NCBI GenBank assembly: GCA_946406115.1
Contig: OX291547.1
Span: 1,617,001 to 1,681,000, forward strand
DNA: 64,000 bases
Direction: 5' to 3'
From: Apoda limacodes
Taxonomy: Eukaryota > Arthropoda > Insecta > Lepidoptera > Limacodidae
Both the position numbers and the translations under genes were made by a program. Positions 19,895 through 31,662 of the stretch are shown in pieces; position 1 is the first letter of the stretch, and each line of letters starts with the position of its first letter. The notes under the pieces were generated by a model. That model did no database searches. It had not been told where the DNA came from and saw only the letters and a program-made list of their open reading frames with translations.

Positions 19895-20060
19895 GGACGT
19901 TACCGTCCGAATCCTTCAAGAAAGAAGTTATTAGATTTTTGAAGGGTCGGCAACGCGCGAGTGATGCTTCTGATGTTGCAAGCGTCCATAGGCTACGGTA
20001 ATCGCTTACTATCAGGCGGGCCGTAAGCTTGTTTGCCACCTTAGTGGTATTAAAAAAAAT
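19895..20060 (+). mobile_element. LINE family A 3' end fragment
   Basis: Starts near 'gttaccgtccgaatcc', includes the coding tail 'aagaaagaagttattagatttttgaagggtcggcaacg' and the 'cgtccataggctacgg ... gccaccttagtggtatta' end with a short A-run (20050-20059). About 165 bp, 5'-truncated. Confidence 0.85.
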
Positions 20061-21400
20061 ATTAACTGAGCGGAAGATGCTCAGCACCCTGAAGGACGTC
20101 TTCAAGCCAGTTAAGTTCTCGTTATATAAGATTAATTATTTATATTCGCAGTGCATATAACTATTTGAAAAGATTTACAATATACCTTTTATAAATATCC
20201 CTGATTTTCTGTTGAATACGATCGTACGATCCTAATAACCGAAGTTCACATAGCATAGGTATATAGAACAACTAATTACAGTACTTTGTCTATCAGCCCG
20301 GAACGCAACAACAAGGAAGGCGGCTACTACGTTGATCTGTTAAAGTAAATACTAAGTTAAATAGGTGGTCTTACAAAGTTACAAAGAGTATTGTAAGTGA
20401 TTGCAGGGACCATAACCTACCCGCGGAGTCCGCCCGGCTTGGCTCAGGTCGTGTCTCAGCCACTTTCCCTCCAGCATCCAGATACCACCGACCATCTTCA
20501 TTGATAACTGCTATGGTCAAAGACTAGTCAGCGTAGACTTGCAACTAGTATATTTTAATAATAATATAATAGCAAGCTATATCTGTAGCAGTCCGTTCGC
20601 GTGAAATTCGTTAATAATAACTATTAACGAGCCGAAACTTTTAAATTTTTCGAATTCGAAACTTTTTTGAATGCCTAATTATCTTAAATCCTTCTGTGTC
20701 TGTGTCTGTGTCCCTACAAAAATATCTGTGTCATAAATCAGCTCAGTTGGGTGCTTCGCAGCGACACGTTAAGCAATAACTAAAAAACAAACAGACGTTC
20801 ATAAATATATATTAGTTAGGTTAGTGATAATTTATATTATTGTTTCGTGTTTTATTTTGTAAGTACTTACATGCAAAATTTTGTTTTATGGGTGTTTAAA
20901 TAATTAAAAAAATACTTTGCAACAATTAAAAAAAACATTTTTAAAAATATGGCTCAACTATATTCCTAAATCCAAAGTCTTTAAATATGTTTTAAAAATC
21001 GACCGAATCACCAATATTTCAGAAACGCACACAAACTGGGAATAAAAAACACCGTGATGTTTAATTTTTTATACTTATAAATGATTTATTAATTAAAATC
21101 TGTCATTGTAATAGTTTTTGTGTCAAAAATAATACGTGGTTCCAGCTTCGTGTACCTTCGACAACGTTTATTTGTATCGTCTGCTCTGCTAGCAAAATCT
21201 AAAAATTTACTAACCTTTACAATATAATCTCCATTATATGGGATAAATGTTTAATAATTATGTCTCTTATGTATCTTTGTAACTAATAATTAGGTACATA
21301 AGTATATATTTCTTGTTATATTTTTTCCACACATAATATTTTCTTAGGTAGGTTTATCAATGAATCCGCAGCTTAAACCGAATGTCCAGTTTAGAATGTA
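20061..21400. other. spacer, no gene seen
   Basis: Unremarkable AT-rich sequence. A GC-richer patch at 20405-20480 has no recognised content. Confidence 0.4.
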
Positions 21401-21409
21401 ATCTAGTCT

Positions 21410-21677
21410 TTGGTTCGACCGCTTTCCACGATGCGCGTACGCTGTGCCACCGCTCTCAGTCGACATAACGGGCCGAGTGCGCAGCGGAGCGATTCGCATG
21501 CAATCGTTTTTAGCGCACTTTGAAAATACGCGACCGCCAATTGTCGCGAACTCCAAAAAGTGACCATAAACAAAGTTTAGTGCATGTGCGTAGTGTTTTA
21601 GTGCCCGATTTCGATAAACAGTCAGCCGGCGAGTGTTCCCGTGCGTCTAGGAACTGTTATTTCGCATTATTCCGCAG
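21410..21677 (+). promoter_or_regulatory. candidate promoter and 5' UTR exon
   Basis: A CpG-containing GC-rich island inside AT-rich DNA. It holds an initiator-like TCAGTC at 21456-21461 and a second TCAGCC at 21622. It ends in TTCCGCAG followed immediately by GTGAGTGCAG (donor GT at 21678), a near-consensus 5' splice site. There is no ATG-initiated frame of note, so if real this is a non-coding first exon of a gene lying to the right. No TATA box is apparent. This is inferred from composition and signals alone; no coding exon of the downstream gene is recognised. Confidence 0.4.
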
Positions 21678-22827
21678 GTGAGTGCAGTTATGTTTGCGGT
21701 TTTGCGAGTGCGCTTTAGATTTGGTTGCTTAGAAGATCTGGTGTATACAAAGTTTCACGCACTTGTTAGCTTTGAGTTTTTTGTCGTATCTGCGTGTTTA
21801 TAATAGACAGTTTGAATAAATCATTGGGCTGACATCAAATGTTTAAATAAAAACTTAGTTTTGGCAATCTGGAGGTATAAGTACCTTAGTTGCTATCTGT
21901 AAAAAAACAACAATTTGAGGATATTTTAAGGTAAAATTACTCGTAAGTGGCAATAGTTTGCTGTAAAACTATTTTATTACCACATTAGTTTATCTATATA
22001 TTTTGTATTTATGTAGAATGGAAATGAAAAACTGTCATAATGTATTAAAGGAAAGCTTACTTATGTTTTCGAGATTTTACGGTCAATGAATTCTTAACCA
22101 AAAAATATGAATTAACTAACAGCAAATTGTGTTAATCCGAAAAAAAAAATTAAAACGGAAAAGATTCTGGTATTATATTTGTTAAAGTAAATTTAATGGA
22201 ACTCTTTAAAAACTGTTTTAGGAACCAAAATTATATAAAACATCATTCAGTTTTATTACCAAAACTATAACAACTTTAAAAATAAAAGCTATTTCTACAA
22301 AGAGATTCATTTATAGATATTACTTTTAATTATAATCAATTTCCAAAGCGTGTGAGTCGCGCACATTTACACGCAAGTCGGGGGTTTGTCCGGTGGGCAG
22401 TGGGCAGTTTGGCAACCGATAACACTCTAATTTTTTATTTTATACGTAACGCGAGTTATCAATTGCTTTTTGATCAAATTCTTAAGGTATTTTTTCGATA
22501 TCTACCAGTAAATAAATACTCCACCGTTAAGAAATACCTATCACCTATCTTCTTTGTAATCAATTTATTTCTTAGACCAAATGTTTAAACAATTTGAGCA
22601 ATTGTCTGTAACAGGAGTTTTATCAATAGCATAAATGTGTTTAATATTAAAATTAAAAATCGTAACTGTAATAAATAAAGAAGTTAACATTGGCACATAT
22701 TTCGGCGATTAAATTTTACGGGATGCAACATTTGGGCGAATATCATCAACCATGTATTAATTTTGACCTTAGCACAAATTACAGACTTCTTGGAGTGTCT
22801 GGTATTCATTGTCTACATAACTCTGAA
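21678..22827. other. spacer / possible first intron
   Basis: AT-rich sequence downstream of the possible donor at 21678. No domain recognised. A GC-richer patch at 22350-22425 contains 'gtgggcagtgggcag' and nothing identifiable. Confidence 0.35.
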
Positions 22828-23085
22828 ATATGAAAGTAAGATTGTTTGTCCTTCCTGGATGTCACAACGGAGCATCCTGGACGGAATTTAACACAGAGTT
22901 AGTTAAACAGACGGAGAAGGACATATTATAAAATTTTAATCCAATTCCACGTAGAAAAACTATAGATAAAGATATAGCAAATTTTCTTACTACAATAATC
23001 AAGGAGTTGCTGTAGAAAGTAGAAACCCTTTGCCGAAACACGAAGTTACGGCGAGCGGAGCCGCTGCCAAAATCTGGTAGGTACC
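22828..23085 (+). repeat. Helitron-like dispersed repeat remnant
   Basis: 'tttgtccttcctggatgtcacaacggagca' near 22850 and, at the right end, 'cgaagttacggcgagcggagccgctgccaaaatctgg' resemble the body and the 'gcgggcaaaagctag' end of a non-autonomous Helitron-like repeat common in Lepidoptera. Both ends are degraded. Confidence 0.4.
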
Positions 23086-23394
23086 TAGTAGTAGTATATG
23101 GTAAAAAGATGAAGATTATTCTATTCAGTCGTGCGTATTGTGAAGAAGACTATATAAATAACATGTTATTTCCGAATATCGTAAAAAGAGAACCATTTAC
23201 ACACAGGTGATCTTTGCGGTGTGTCTGTCCGTATCATAATTTGTATTTAGTTTGGAATTTCAAATGTTTACTTTTTACCGATAAAATGATAATTATAGTA
23301 AATTATGGAATTTTAAATGGGTGCTTCTAATTAATGAAACTTGATAGATATCTGCAATAATTTTCGTCCTACTGAAATCTAACTTAATTCATCA

Positions 23395-23420
23395 ACGACT
23401 CGCACTTGGCTGGATTTATT
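23395..23420 (+). repeat. short 3' fragment of the GGCCGG-ending repeat
   Basis: 'cgactcgcacttggctgg' matches the family's right end over about 18 bp. Little else survives. Confidence 0.4.
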
Positions 23421-24235
23421 GTGCCGTGTCACTCTTAAAGCTGCGTTATGTTATGTAACGACATAGTCACGTTCGGAAAAATAATTAATCGATGAGTGAA
23501 AACGTCATGAGCTGTTAACTAAATTGACATGTAATGTGAATTTAATAGGTTTGTTGACCTAATTTAATAAAAACTGCGTAAAATAATGTTCTACAATTAA
23601 AAGAATATATCTTAAATAAAAAAGTGAATGTGTCCAACATTCAAGTATACCCTATACAGTGAACAATTCAACCACGTTTCTCCAGTGGATCTACTCGTAG
23701 GAACGCAAAGCTGCTTCCCGAAAATAAACACCAACTGGACGGTTAAGCTTTGCGGTTTCGAAAACAAAAAAGTGGCACGTGCGAAAAAAGAAGAAGAGAA
23801 CTAATATAATCTTGCTTGTCAGACGAAACCACAAATCATAACAAAAAGCAGAGAATGTACATCGTTAAGCGGTGATGTCCTCAATGAGGATTGTGTCCGC
23901 GACCGATGCGCGACCGATGCGCGACCAATGCGCAGTGGCCACTAATTTAATCTTGATCGTGTGGATCTGCTGAGATAACGGATCATCGCTAACTTCAAAG
24001 TTTAACACGAACCGGAGAGCGACAGTTTTTTAATTATATGATTTAGCTCCGACTGTCATGTAAGATTCCAAGCTATGAAAGTTAATCATGAACTCCGGGT
24101 ATCCTGACCAGCTGCTTGTGTTTCTGATCAAACTCAAACCCAATACCGTTCTTGTAGCAAACACCGTATGTTAGATTTTGACGTTAATTGTTTAACATAA
24201 GAGAATTAAATCACTTGCAGCATATAATTATGTCG
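23421..24235. other. spacer, no gene seen
   Basis: AT-rich. A short tandem phrase 'gcgaccgatgcgcgaccgatgcgcgaccaatgcgc' (11-bp period, three copies, 23899-23933) is the only notable feature. Confidence 0.4.
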
Positions 24236-24243
24236 AATAAAAG

Positions 24244-24814
24244 GGCGTTTTCCCGTTCGTCCAACTATTATGTTCAACTGGTTGTGCGAACAAGGATTTC
24301 TTGTCCCGTGGACCAACTAAATAGTTGAACATTAGAAAATAGAAATTTACAGGGCCATTTATTGTACACTGCATGGCCAGTTGGACCACTGCCCCAAAAT
24401 GATAATATATTAAAGCTTGTAACCGACTTTAAAAAGGAGGTTCTCAGATGAGGTTTTGATGAAGGTTTTATAATGAACTAAACATTATTCCTTTTTAACC
24501 GACTTTTAAAAGGATGAAAGTTGTTAGGTGTTAAAAGTCAAAAGAGAGTCGGATAGGCGCACTGAGGGCTTAAAAAGCTTTTTAAGCAAGTGCAATTGAA
24601 GACAAGGTTTTGCACTCAAAATCTTAAAGCTTTATTACAAGTGATAGTTTTAAAATGGCTACCTATATCTCCAAAACTATTGATCGTAGACTAGTAGTTT
24701 CTTGCCCTGTAAATTTCGATTTTCTTAACTTCAATTATTTAGTTAGTCCACGGGGAAAAAATCCTTGTTCGTACAACGAGTTGGATAAAATAGTTGGACG
24801 AACGAGACAAATCC
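24244..24814. mobile_element. 571-bp non-autonomous DNA transposon with long TIRs
   Basis: Inverted arms of about 110 bp (24244-24353 and 24705-24814) are reverse complements at roughly 84% identity, beginning GGCGTTTTCCCGTTCG and GGATTTGTCTCGTTCG. Both flanks carry AATAAAAG (24236-24243 and 24815-24822), consistent with an 8-bp target duplication. The ~350-bp interior has no ORF of note, so mobility would need a transposase in trans. Long TIRs with an 8-9 bp duplication suggest a Mutator-like or foldback element. An 8-bp duplication also occurs in hAT, P and Merlin, and the GG start does not settle it. Confidence 0.75.
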
Positions 24815-24899
24815 AATAAAAGAAGATTGTGAATCAATGTAGGTTTTATGTATTTAATAAATAATTAGGTACACTAGAATGTTAGGTAAATGTTGTCAG

Positions 24900-26160
24900 T
24901 AAAAATACCACATTGAAAAATGCACTTGCTGAGCTTGACACACAATGTGAGCGTCTACGGGATCATCGAGATCAATTGCAATTAATTGTCAATTCATAAG
25001 ATCAATGTCAACATGAATATGAAAGTGCCTTAAACAAGATTTAGGAGCTTGAAAAACTGAGGCATGTCACCACATTCAGTTAATGGAAGCGAGCTGAAAT
25101 GTGCCAAATCAGTAATTAAGCCAACGGTCACTATTGACCTAACATCGTTAAGTGACAGAGATAGTTTGTTTTCTCCATGTATTATAAAAGAAGCAAATAA
25201 AATAAAAAAATATATAAAAACAAAACGAATTATACGTAGAACAAAACTCATTATAAAAAAAAAAAACAAAGCGTTTTTCAAATCTTTACCGCTTAGAAAA
25301 GATGTATTGCGAAGCAAATTGAAATATGAAACCGAGAACACTTTACTTCAAGTAAAAATAAAACAGCTACAATAATCTTTTGAAACAGTTAGTAAAAGTT
25401 ATAAATTTGCTAAATTAGAAATAAATGAGCATATTTCGGCCATGAATAAATTAACTGAAGTGAGTAATTATAACTATGAACGATTTGAATCCTTACCACG
25501 TGAATCGACATGGAAACCCTTGCAACCCTTGTCACCAAGTAAAGAGCAGAGTCAAGTTAGTATTGTGCGTACTAGTATAACTCCTGTACATCCCTCTCAG
25601 CTTCAGGGAAGTGTTTTTGTGGATCAGGACTCACCTCAGTGTTACAATGTAGATGAAAAAACTATAATGTTCTTCGATAGAGTTGGTATAGGGTTAGGTC
25701 ATATTTTGAATAATAAATTACTGTATATATACTGTTCTTAACGTATGTAACCCCGATACTACATACAGGCGAATTGTGAACTCAATAGCTGGCAGAAAAT
25801 ATGATAAAGACTGTACTATTATATTATTTGCAGGCAATAGTTTTGGAGTTACAAAGCGGGACTTAATTAAATCTTATGATCTTCTCTCAAATTTAGTAGT
25901 CAAAAAAATTGTTATTTGCACTTTTCCTTTTTCAAAAAAACTGTCACATAAACAAAACCAACATATCCATAAATTAAATAATGTCTTATACAATTTGACA
26001 TGTTAAAATGATAATTTTTATTTGTTTGACATAAATAAGTTTATTTCTAGTTTTATATTGACTAAAGGTACATTGTATCTATCTAAGTATTGTAAGCAAA
26101 GACTGGCTACTTTGTTAGCATATAATATTTTTAACTCTTCTGTAGATATTTCCTGATACT
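24900..26160 (+). pseudogene. LINE family B ORF1 (coiled coil plus SGNH/esterase-like), broken
   Basis: ORF1 proteins of this type bind element RNA. The N-terminal coiled coil is readable as LKNALAELDTQCERLRDHRD and further heptads (about 24915-25060) with stops. A basic region follows ('KKYIKTKRIIRRTKLIIKKK', about 25205-25270), then a Pro/Ser-rich stretch (25485-25640). The C-terminal part reads 'IVNSIAGRKYDKDCTIILFA', GNSFGVTKRDL and a conserved-looking 'KKIVICTFPF' (25769-25935), the shape of the SGNH-hydrolase-like domain of CR1-type ORF1s. Frames change at least three times (breaks near 25374, 25741 and 26004). No intact protein is possible. Confidence 0.65.
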
Positions 26161-26219
26161 GTTAGTAGTGTTACTAACAGTGAGGTGGCTCTTAATACTT
26201 TAAACTGACTTCAGTGACA

Positions 26220-29033
26220 AAGAGGAAGCATAATGTATTTAAATTATTTCATCAAAATATTCAAGGCTTCCTTGGCAAAGATTTACAAATTGAATTATTT
26301 ATTTAAAAAATCAATATAGACATCTTATGTATAACAGAACACAGGTTAAAATCACATGAGATGTTGTTAAATATTAAAAATGTTCAAGTTTCTAGTTGTT
26401 ATAACAGACAAAACCATATTCGAGGAGGTTCATTAATTCTAGTGAATAGTAAATTCAAAATAAAAGAACGTAGATATGTTGTTGCACGTTCAGTTGAAAA
26501 ATTAATGGAATTATTTAGTGTAGAACTTGAAAAATATATAATTGTCTGGGTCTTTAGCCCATCTTCTACAAATTTCTCTGACTTTAAAAAAGTAATGGAG
26601 AATGTTCTTAAGCTAGTTACTAGAAGTAAAAAAAAAAGGTTATAATATGTGGTGATTTTAACGTAGTTTTACTTATAAACTCCTCATTAAGTACTCGCTT
26701 AATTAATCTATTTAAGTCATTTAACTTGGAAAATCTCTTTCTAGAGCCTACAAGAATAACTGAAACAACTGCAACATGTTTAGATAACATATTCTGTAGC
26801 TGTGAAAATTTAGATAAAAACATTATAAGTTGTCTGAAATCGGATCATTGTGGTCAAAGTGCTAGCTTTGCCATAACTTGTTCGGAATTAGACAAGGAGA
26901 TTATATGTAGGCCAATCACTGTTACTCGGATAAATAGTTATCTAGAAAAATTAAAAACTATCTTGCCCGCTCTTAAGCCTAAAAAAGATGTTAACAATCT
27001 ATATAAAAACTTTTTCTTGTCAGTGAATAAAACTTTCAACAAAATTTTTAAAACTAAAACAATAAGATGCAATTACAGGCCTCAATTTAACGATTGAGCT
27101 ACAAAAGTAATTATAATAAGCAGAGATAGACTTTATGAATTATATTCACTACAATCGCTTATGCGCGATCCAAGCCTTAATGAACATGTCAAAAAGTATT
27201 CAAATTTTTTTAAATCAGTCTGTCATGTAGCAAAGTCTAATCACATAAGCAGTAAAATTAAATCATCTGAAAATGTGACTAAAACTGTTTGGAATGTGAT
27301 CAATAATGAAACTGGTAGATCAAAGGCTCGTGAACAGAACTTTAATATCAAAAAAGACTCTGGTCTAATTGATAATGACGAAAAAGTTGCCCAAATATTT
27401 GAAAATTTCTTTGGCGAAATACCATCAAAAATAACTGAATCCTTAACTTCATCTTGCCAAGCTGCTGAATCTATTCTCTTAACTTTAAATTTAAATACAA
27501 AACACTTAATCTGAAAAATACTGAAGATTTGTGGGGGATGTCTGTTAAGTTAATTAGCTCAATCATTTCAGTTGTTGCTCCCTATCTTGCTGATATATTT
27601 AATGTATGCATTGATAATGGTGTATTTCCAGACCTTATGAAATGCAGTAAATTGATACCTCTTTTTAAATCTGGTGACAAAGAAGATCCCTCAAATTTTA
27701 GACCTATATCTTTTCTACCTGTCTTTAGTAAGATATTTGAAAAAATCTTACTAAATCAATTGCTTTCACATTTTTGTATACAGGGACTTTTACATGATCG
27801 ACAATTCGGTTTTACCAGGGGACGCTCAGTACTGATGCTGGAGCCTTGCTTATGAAGCACATTCTCGCGGCAAGGGAGAGTTCCCAGGATGTAGTTGGCG
27901 TTTTTTGCGACTTATCAAAGGCGTTTGATTGTGTCGATCATCATACGTTGTTAGCTAAACTAAAATATTATGGTTAGAAATAAATCCCTTGAACTTGTAG
28001 AATCATACTTAAGCAATAGAATTCAAAAAGTGGTTATAAATGGTGCTCAATCTCAGGGATCTCTTGTGAAACTAGGTGTACCACAAGGGTAAATATTAGG
28101 GCCTTTCTTGTTTTTAGTATATATAAATGATTTACACTTTATGGTGCAAAAATTTACACAGATAGTATTATTTGCAGATGACACTTCATTATTGTTTAAA
28201 GTGAACAGGAAACACGACAATTCGAACGACATAAATAGACACCTTATAAAAATTTCAAACTGGTTTACTGTTAATAATCTTGTACTTAATGCTAATAAAA
28301 CAAAATGCATTAAGTTTTCACTACCTAATGTAATCCAAATTAATAGAAATCTGGTATTAAACAACGAAAAATTAGAATCAACTAAATTTTATCAACTAAA
28401 ACTGTCTTCTTAGGTATAACTATTGACTCAAAATTGCAGTGGGGTCCACAAATTACAGTACTAGCTGGTAAACTTAGTTCTGCTGCTTTTGCGGTGAGGA
28501 AAATTAGGCAATTGAGTGACATAACCACAGCAAAACTTGTTTACTTTGCTTATCTCCACAGTGTCATGTCATATGGTATTTTGCTATGGGGTTCTGCTGC
28601 TTATATTCAAACCATATTTATATTACAAAAAAGGGTAGTACGAAGCATTTATGAGCTAGGAAGCCGAGACTCTCTCAGGGATGTTTTTAAAGAAATAAAT
28701 ATTCTAACGGTACCGTGTCAATATATCTATGAAAATATTATGTTTGTCCGTTAAAATATATCCCGGTTTCCGAGGAACAGTGATAAGCACAAATTAAATA
28801 CGAGAAATAAAAATAAACTTGCTATGCCAAAGTTTAGGCTTACTAAAGCCAACAAATCATTTATGGGAAGCGCTGTGAATTTTTTTAAGTTAACTGTAGA
28901 AATTCTTAACTTAGGTGACAAACAGTTTAAATTTTATATTAAACATCTGCTATGTAAGAAAGCATATTATAATGTAGATAAATATTTGAATGACAAAATT
29001 GTATGGCCTAGTATCACACAAAATTTAATTTAG
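26220..29033 (+). pseudogene. LINE family B ORF2 (endonuclease-RT), broken
   Basis: The endonuclease part shows F-H-Q-N-I-Q-G near 26256, 'ILCITEHRLKSHEM' near 26320-26362 (catalytic E), 'IICGDFNV' near 26643 and 'LKSDHCGQSASF' near 26833. The RT part shows 'KLIPLFKSGDKEDPSNFRPI' near 27650, '[10 protein letters not shown]' near 27797, motif A '[19 protein letters not shown]' near 27898, motif B reading P-Q-G-stop at 28081-28092, catalytic FADDTSLLF near 28172, and 'SVMSYGILLWGSAA' near 28562. The C-terminal domain is 28824-29033. Stops or shifts occur near 26288, 26646, 27098, 27514, 27840, 27977, 28090, 28413 and 28754. Confidence 0.85.
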
Positions 29034-29540
29034 GTTTGATAAGTTAAAGGAGCACTCTAAAGACCCAAGCTAAGTTGTTTACTTTAAAGTGGTTGGTGGC
29101 GAGCTACCAGGGGATGCACTATGTGCAATCCGCTTTTGGTTGCCTGGTTTTGGTGGGGCTTTGGATGTGTGGGGGTGTGGCGCACGAGTACGTACGTGTA
29201 TGTGTGTATATACATGTTTGGATAGATACTGTGTACTTGATGGCTTGGTTCCTGCATGACTGATTGGTAACAGGTGTACATCCGGGAGTTTCTTGTCACC
29301 TTAGGCTAGTTTCCGAAGTGATGGTAGTTTAAATGATGTGCATTTGTTGCCGGGCTGTTGTGTAGGGGCTGGGCCACTTTCGGGTGTGCAACGTCTGTGT
29401 GAATATGTGTGTGCATTTATGTATATGTGCGCGTTTGTGTGTAGCACCCGCTCGTGTTCGGAGCCCTGCCGCTATCGAGCGGCCGAACGAGGATTGAATC
29501 AGATAGGACCTATAAGTTCTTTTACGTATAGTTTTATTAT
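29034..29540 (+). other. LINE family B 3' UTR, first half
   Basis: Begins straight after the end of ORF2 ('tttaggtttgataagttaaagg') and matches 13200-13705 at high identity, apart from small indels. It contains GT-rich near-microsatellite sequence ('gtacgtacgtgtatgtgtgtatatac'). The 62- to 81-codon frames here are non-coding coincidences; the same frames appear in the 13-kb copy. Confidence 0.75.
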
Positions 29541-30565
29541 GATCCTAATAATTTTAGACCTATGTCTATACTGCCTGCCTTAAGCAAAATTTTTGAAAAA
29601 ATTATGTTCAATCAGATGCTTAAACATTTTAACTTAAATGGATTACTTCATCCTCAACAGTTTGGTTTTACAAAAGGGCGTTCCACAACTGACGCAGGTG
29701 TTGCCCTTATACAGCATATATTTGCTGCTTGGGAACAGTCACAAAATGCTATTGGTATCTTCTGTGATCTATCAAAGGCATTCGACTGCGTGCAACATGA
29801 AACTCTTATAAGGAAACTGAGTCATTATGGTATTGCAGATTTGGCTCTTGAGCTCATATTTGAGTAGTAGAATGCAGAAGGTTCAAATCAATGAGGTAAA
29901 ATCCAATGGCTCTGAAGTAAAATTAGGAGTTCCTCAAGGTTCTATTTTAGGTCCTTTTCTATTTTTAATTTACATAAATGACTTGCCTTTCTTTGTGGAG
30001 AAGCTGTGCAAGATTGTACTATTTGCTGATGACACATCTCTTTTATTTAAAGTTGACAGAAATAAAACAAATTTTGACGACGTAAGTAGTGCGCTTTCTC
30101 AGGTTCTTCAGTGGTTTACGGCAAATAATTTACTTCTTAATGCGAAAAAGACTAAGTGTTTAAAATTTATGATGCCAAATGTCAGAAACATAAGTACAAA
30201 ATTATCCCTAAACGGAGAAGAAATAGAACTATTAGACTCAACAGTGTTTCTAGGTATTACATTAGACAATAGGCTGCAGTGGAACCCTCATATTTCAGTT
30301 CTTGCAGGAAAACTCAGTTCAGCTGCCTATGCAGTTAGGAAAGTTAGGCAGCTTACAGATGTTGACACTGCTCGCTTGGTCTACTTTAGCTATTTCCATT
30401 CCGTCATGTCTTATGACATTTTGCTTTGGGGTAAGGCAGCTGATATTGATACCGTCTTTATTTTGCAAAAGAGAGCAGTACGGTCAATTTATAAATTAGG
30501 ACCTCGAATTTCTCTTAGGGAACTATTCAGGGAAATTGATATTTTAACTGTTCCTTGCCAATATA
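29541..30565 (+). pseudogene. second family-B-like RT fragment embedded in the 3' UTR
   Basis: RT segment of a related but distinct subfamily. It begins at 'DPNNFRPMSILPALSKIFEK' (palm) and has 'QQFGFTKGRSTTDAGVAL', motif A '[18 protein letters not shown]' near 29757, one frameshift near 29855, then 'GVPQGSILGPFLFLIYINDL' near 29926. The catalytic FADDTSLLF is near 30022, and 'SVMSYDILLWGKAADID' follows. It stops abruptly after C-Q-Y-M. Both its 5' and 3' ends are missing, and it replaces about 310 bp of the UTR that the 13-kb copy retains (13705-14013). Apart from the one frameshift it is well preserved, with all catalytic motifs present. Confidence 0.9.
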
Positions 30566-30985
30566 TGTAGCCTGTAAAGGCTGGTCTACTCTTGCAAACT
30601 TCTTTGTATTCTTATTATATATATATGTAATATTATATGTTATATGAATATATTTTTCTCGGGAGTTACTTTAAATCCCGTCACAGAATAATTGAAAACT
30701 TTTTACGCATCACATGGTGCTTATGCAATCTGAAAAAAAATAGGCAATTGAAATATTACATAAATATTGATTGTTTTTTGATGTTTCAACACAAAACATG
30801 TATTTATTAGTTGATACACTATAATTTTATGTTTCGTTTGTGATTTTACAAAGATTACCTATTGGACGCACGCAATAAAACAGTATTGTAATTAGTTTGT
30901 AAAGCTAGTTGTAGTTAATTTACTTGACGATTCAAAAGTGTTCTTAGTAACCCATTTGAATAAAAAGATTTTGATTTTGATTTTG
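30566..30985 (+). other. LINE family B 3' UTR, second half and tail
   Basis: Matches 14013-14457: 'ggctggtct-ctcttgcaaa', 'gggagttactttaaatcccgtcacagaataattg', the TTGACGATTCAAAAGTGTTC motif and the TTTGATTTTG repeats at the end. A tract near 30690-30790 differs from the 13-kb copy. Confidence 0.8.
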
Positions 30986-31206
30986 GTACTTTGCATTCAG
31001 CCTTAGGACTCATAGATGAAATAATAGTTTAAGTTTTTATGCATCTGTTATATTAACCTTTAATAGTAATAAGTCAAATCTTGTATACAATTTCGTAGAA
31101 CTGTCAGTTATTCTTAGATTAGATTTTTCTAAATATCGTTTCGAGTAGTTTTTTTTGCAGACCTACATTAAAAAAATGAAAAAACTTTTTAACAGAATAC
31201 TGTCTT

Positions 31207-31412
31207 CTTTTTCTTCAAGTGTCATGCCCGGGGGGGTGCTGGGCGTCGGCGATTAATATGGCATTTCGTTGCCCTCTCGTCTTGGCCATCTTTGTAAGTG
31301 TGGCTATGTCTTTTATTCTGGTCCATTCTTTTATGTTGTCTATACATTTTGTTCGCGGACTTCCTCTACTTCTCTTAGCCTCTATTTTGCCCTCCATAAT
31401 TGTTTGTAGTAG
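31207..31412 (-). mobile_element. RTE-like LINE C-terminal fragment
   Basis: Minus-strand reading gives 'LLQTIMEGKIEAKRSRGSPR' then 'KCIDNIKEWTRIKDIATLTK' and ADAQHPPGHDT. This is the very C-terminal 'GKxEGKRxRGRPR ... W-x-x-N-I-x-W' block of RTE-type LINE ORFs. Only about 200 bp is preserved. A C/G run near 31230 may be slippage. Confidence 0.75.
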
Positions 31413-31559
31413 ATCATATTTGGTATTTCTGTAAATGTTACCCAGATAAGCAAGCAGTTTTTTTTTATTGAATACTGTTAAGCAATTCTTTGTTTTTTCG
31501 CATTCTGCGTAAGACCTCTTCGTTAGTCACATGTTCTGTCCAAGTTTTACATACATTTT

Positions 31560-31662
31560 ACGTATGTCACACGGACACGGGGCACGCCTGTTACACGGAC
31601 ACGGGGCACGTATGTCACACGGACACGGGGCACGTATGTCGCACGGACACACAGGGCATGAA
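31560..31662 (+). repeat. 24-bp minisatellite
   Basis: Units beginning CACGGACACGG start at 31570, 31594, 31618 and 31642 (the last degenerate), so the period is 24 bp. About four copies. Confidence 0.9.

Larger units (their letters stand above)
24890..30985 (+). mobile_element. LINE family B, near full-length, carrying a second RT fragment
   Basis: The longest element in the window. In order: ORF1 with a coiled coil and SGNH-like domain (24900-26160), ORF2 endonuclease (26230-26890), linker, RT (27520-28760), C-terminal domain (to 29033), 3' UTR (29034-29540), a foreign RT segment (29541-30565), and the rest of the 3' UTR to the TTGACGATTCAAAAGTGTTC motif and TTTGATTTTGATTTTG tail at 30985. 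Many stops and frameshifts make it inactive. The layout resembles CR1/Jockey-group elements whose ORF1 has an esterase-like domain. The true 5' end is not determined. Confidence 0.85.
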
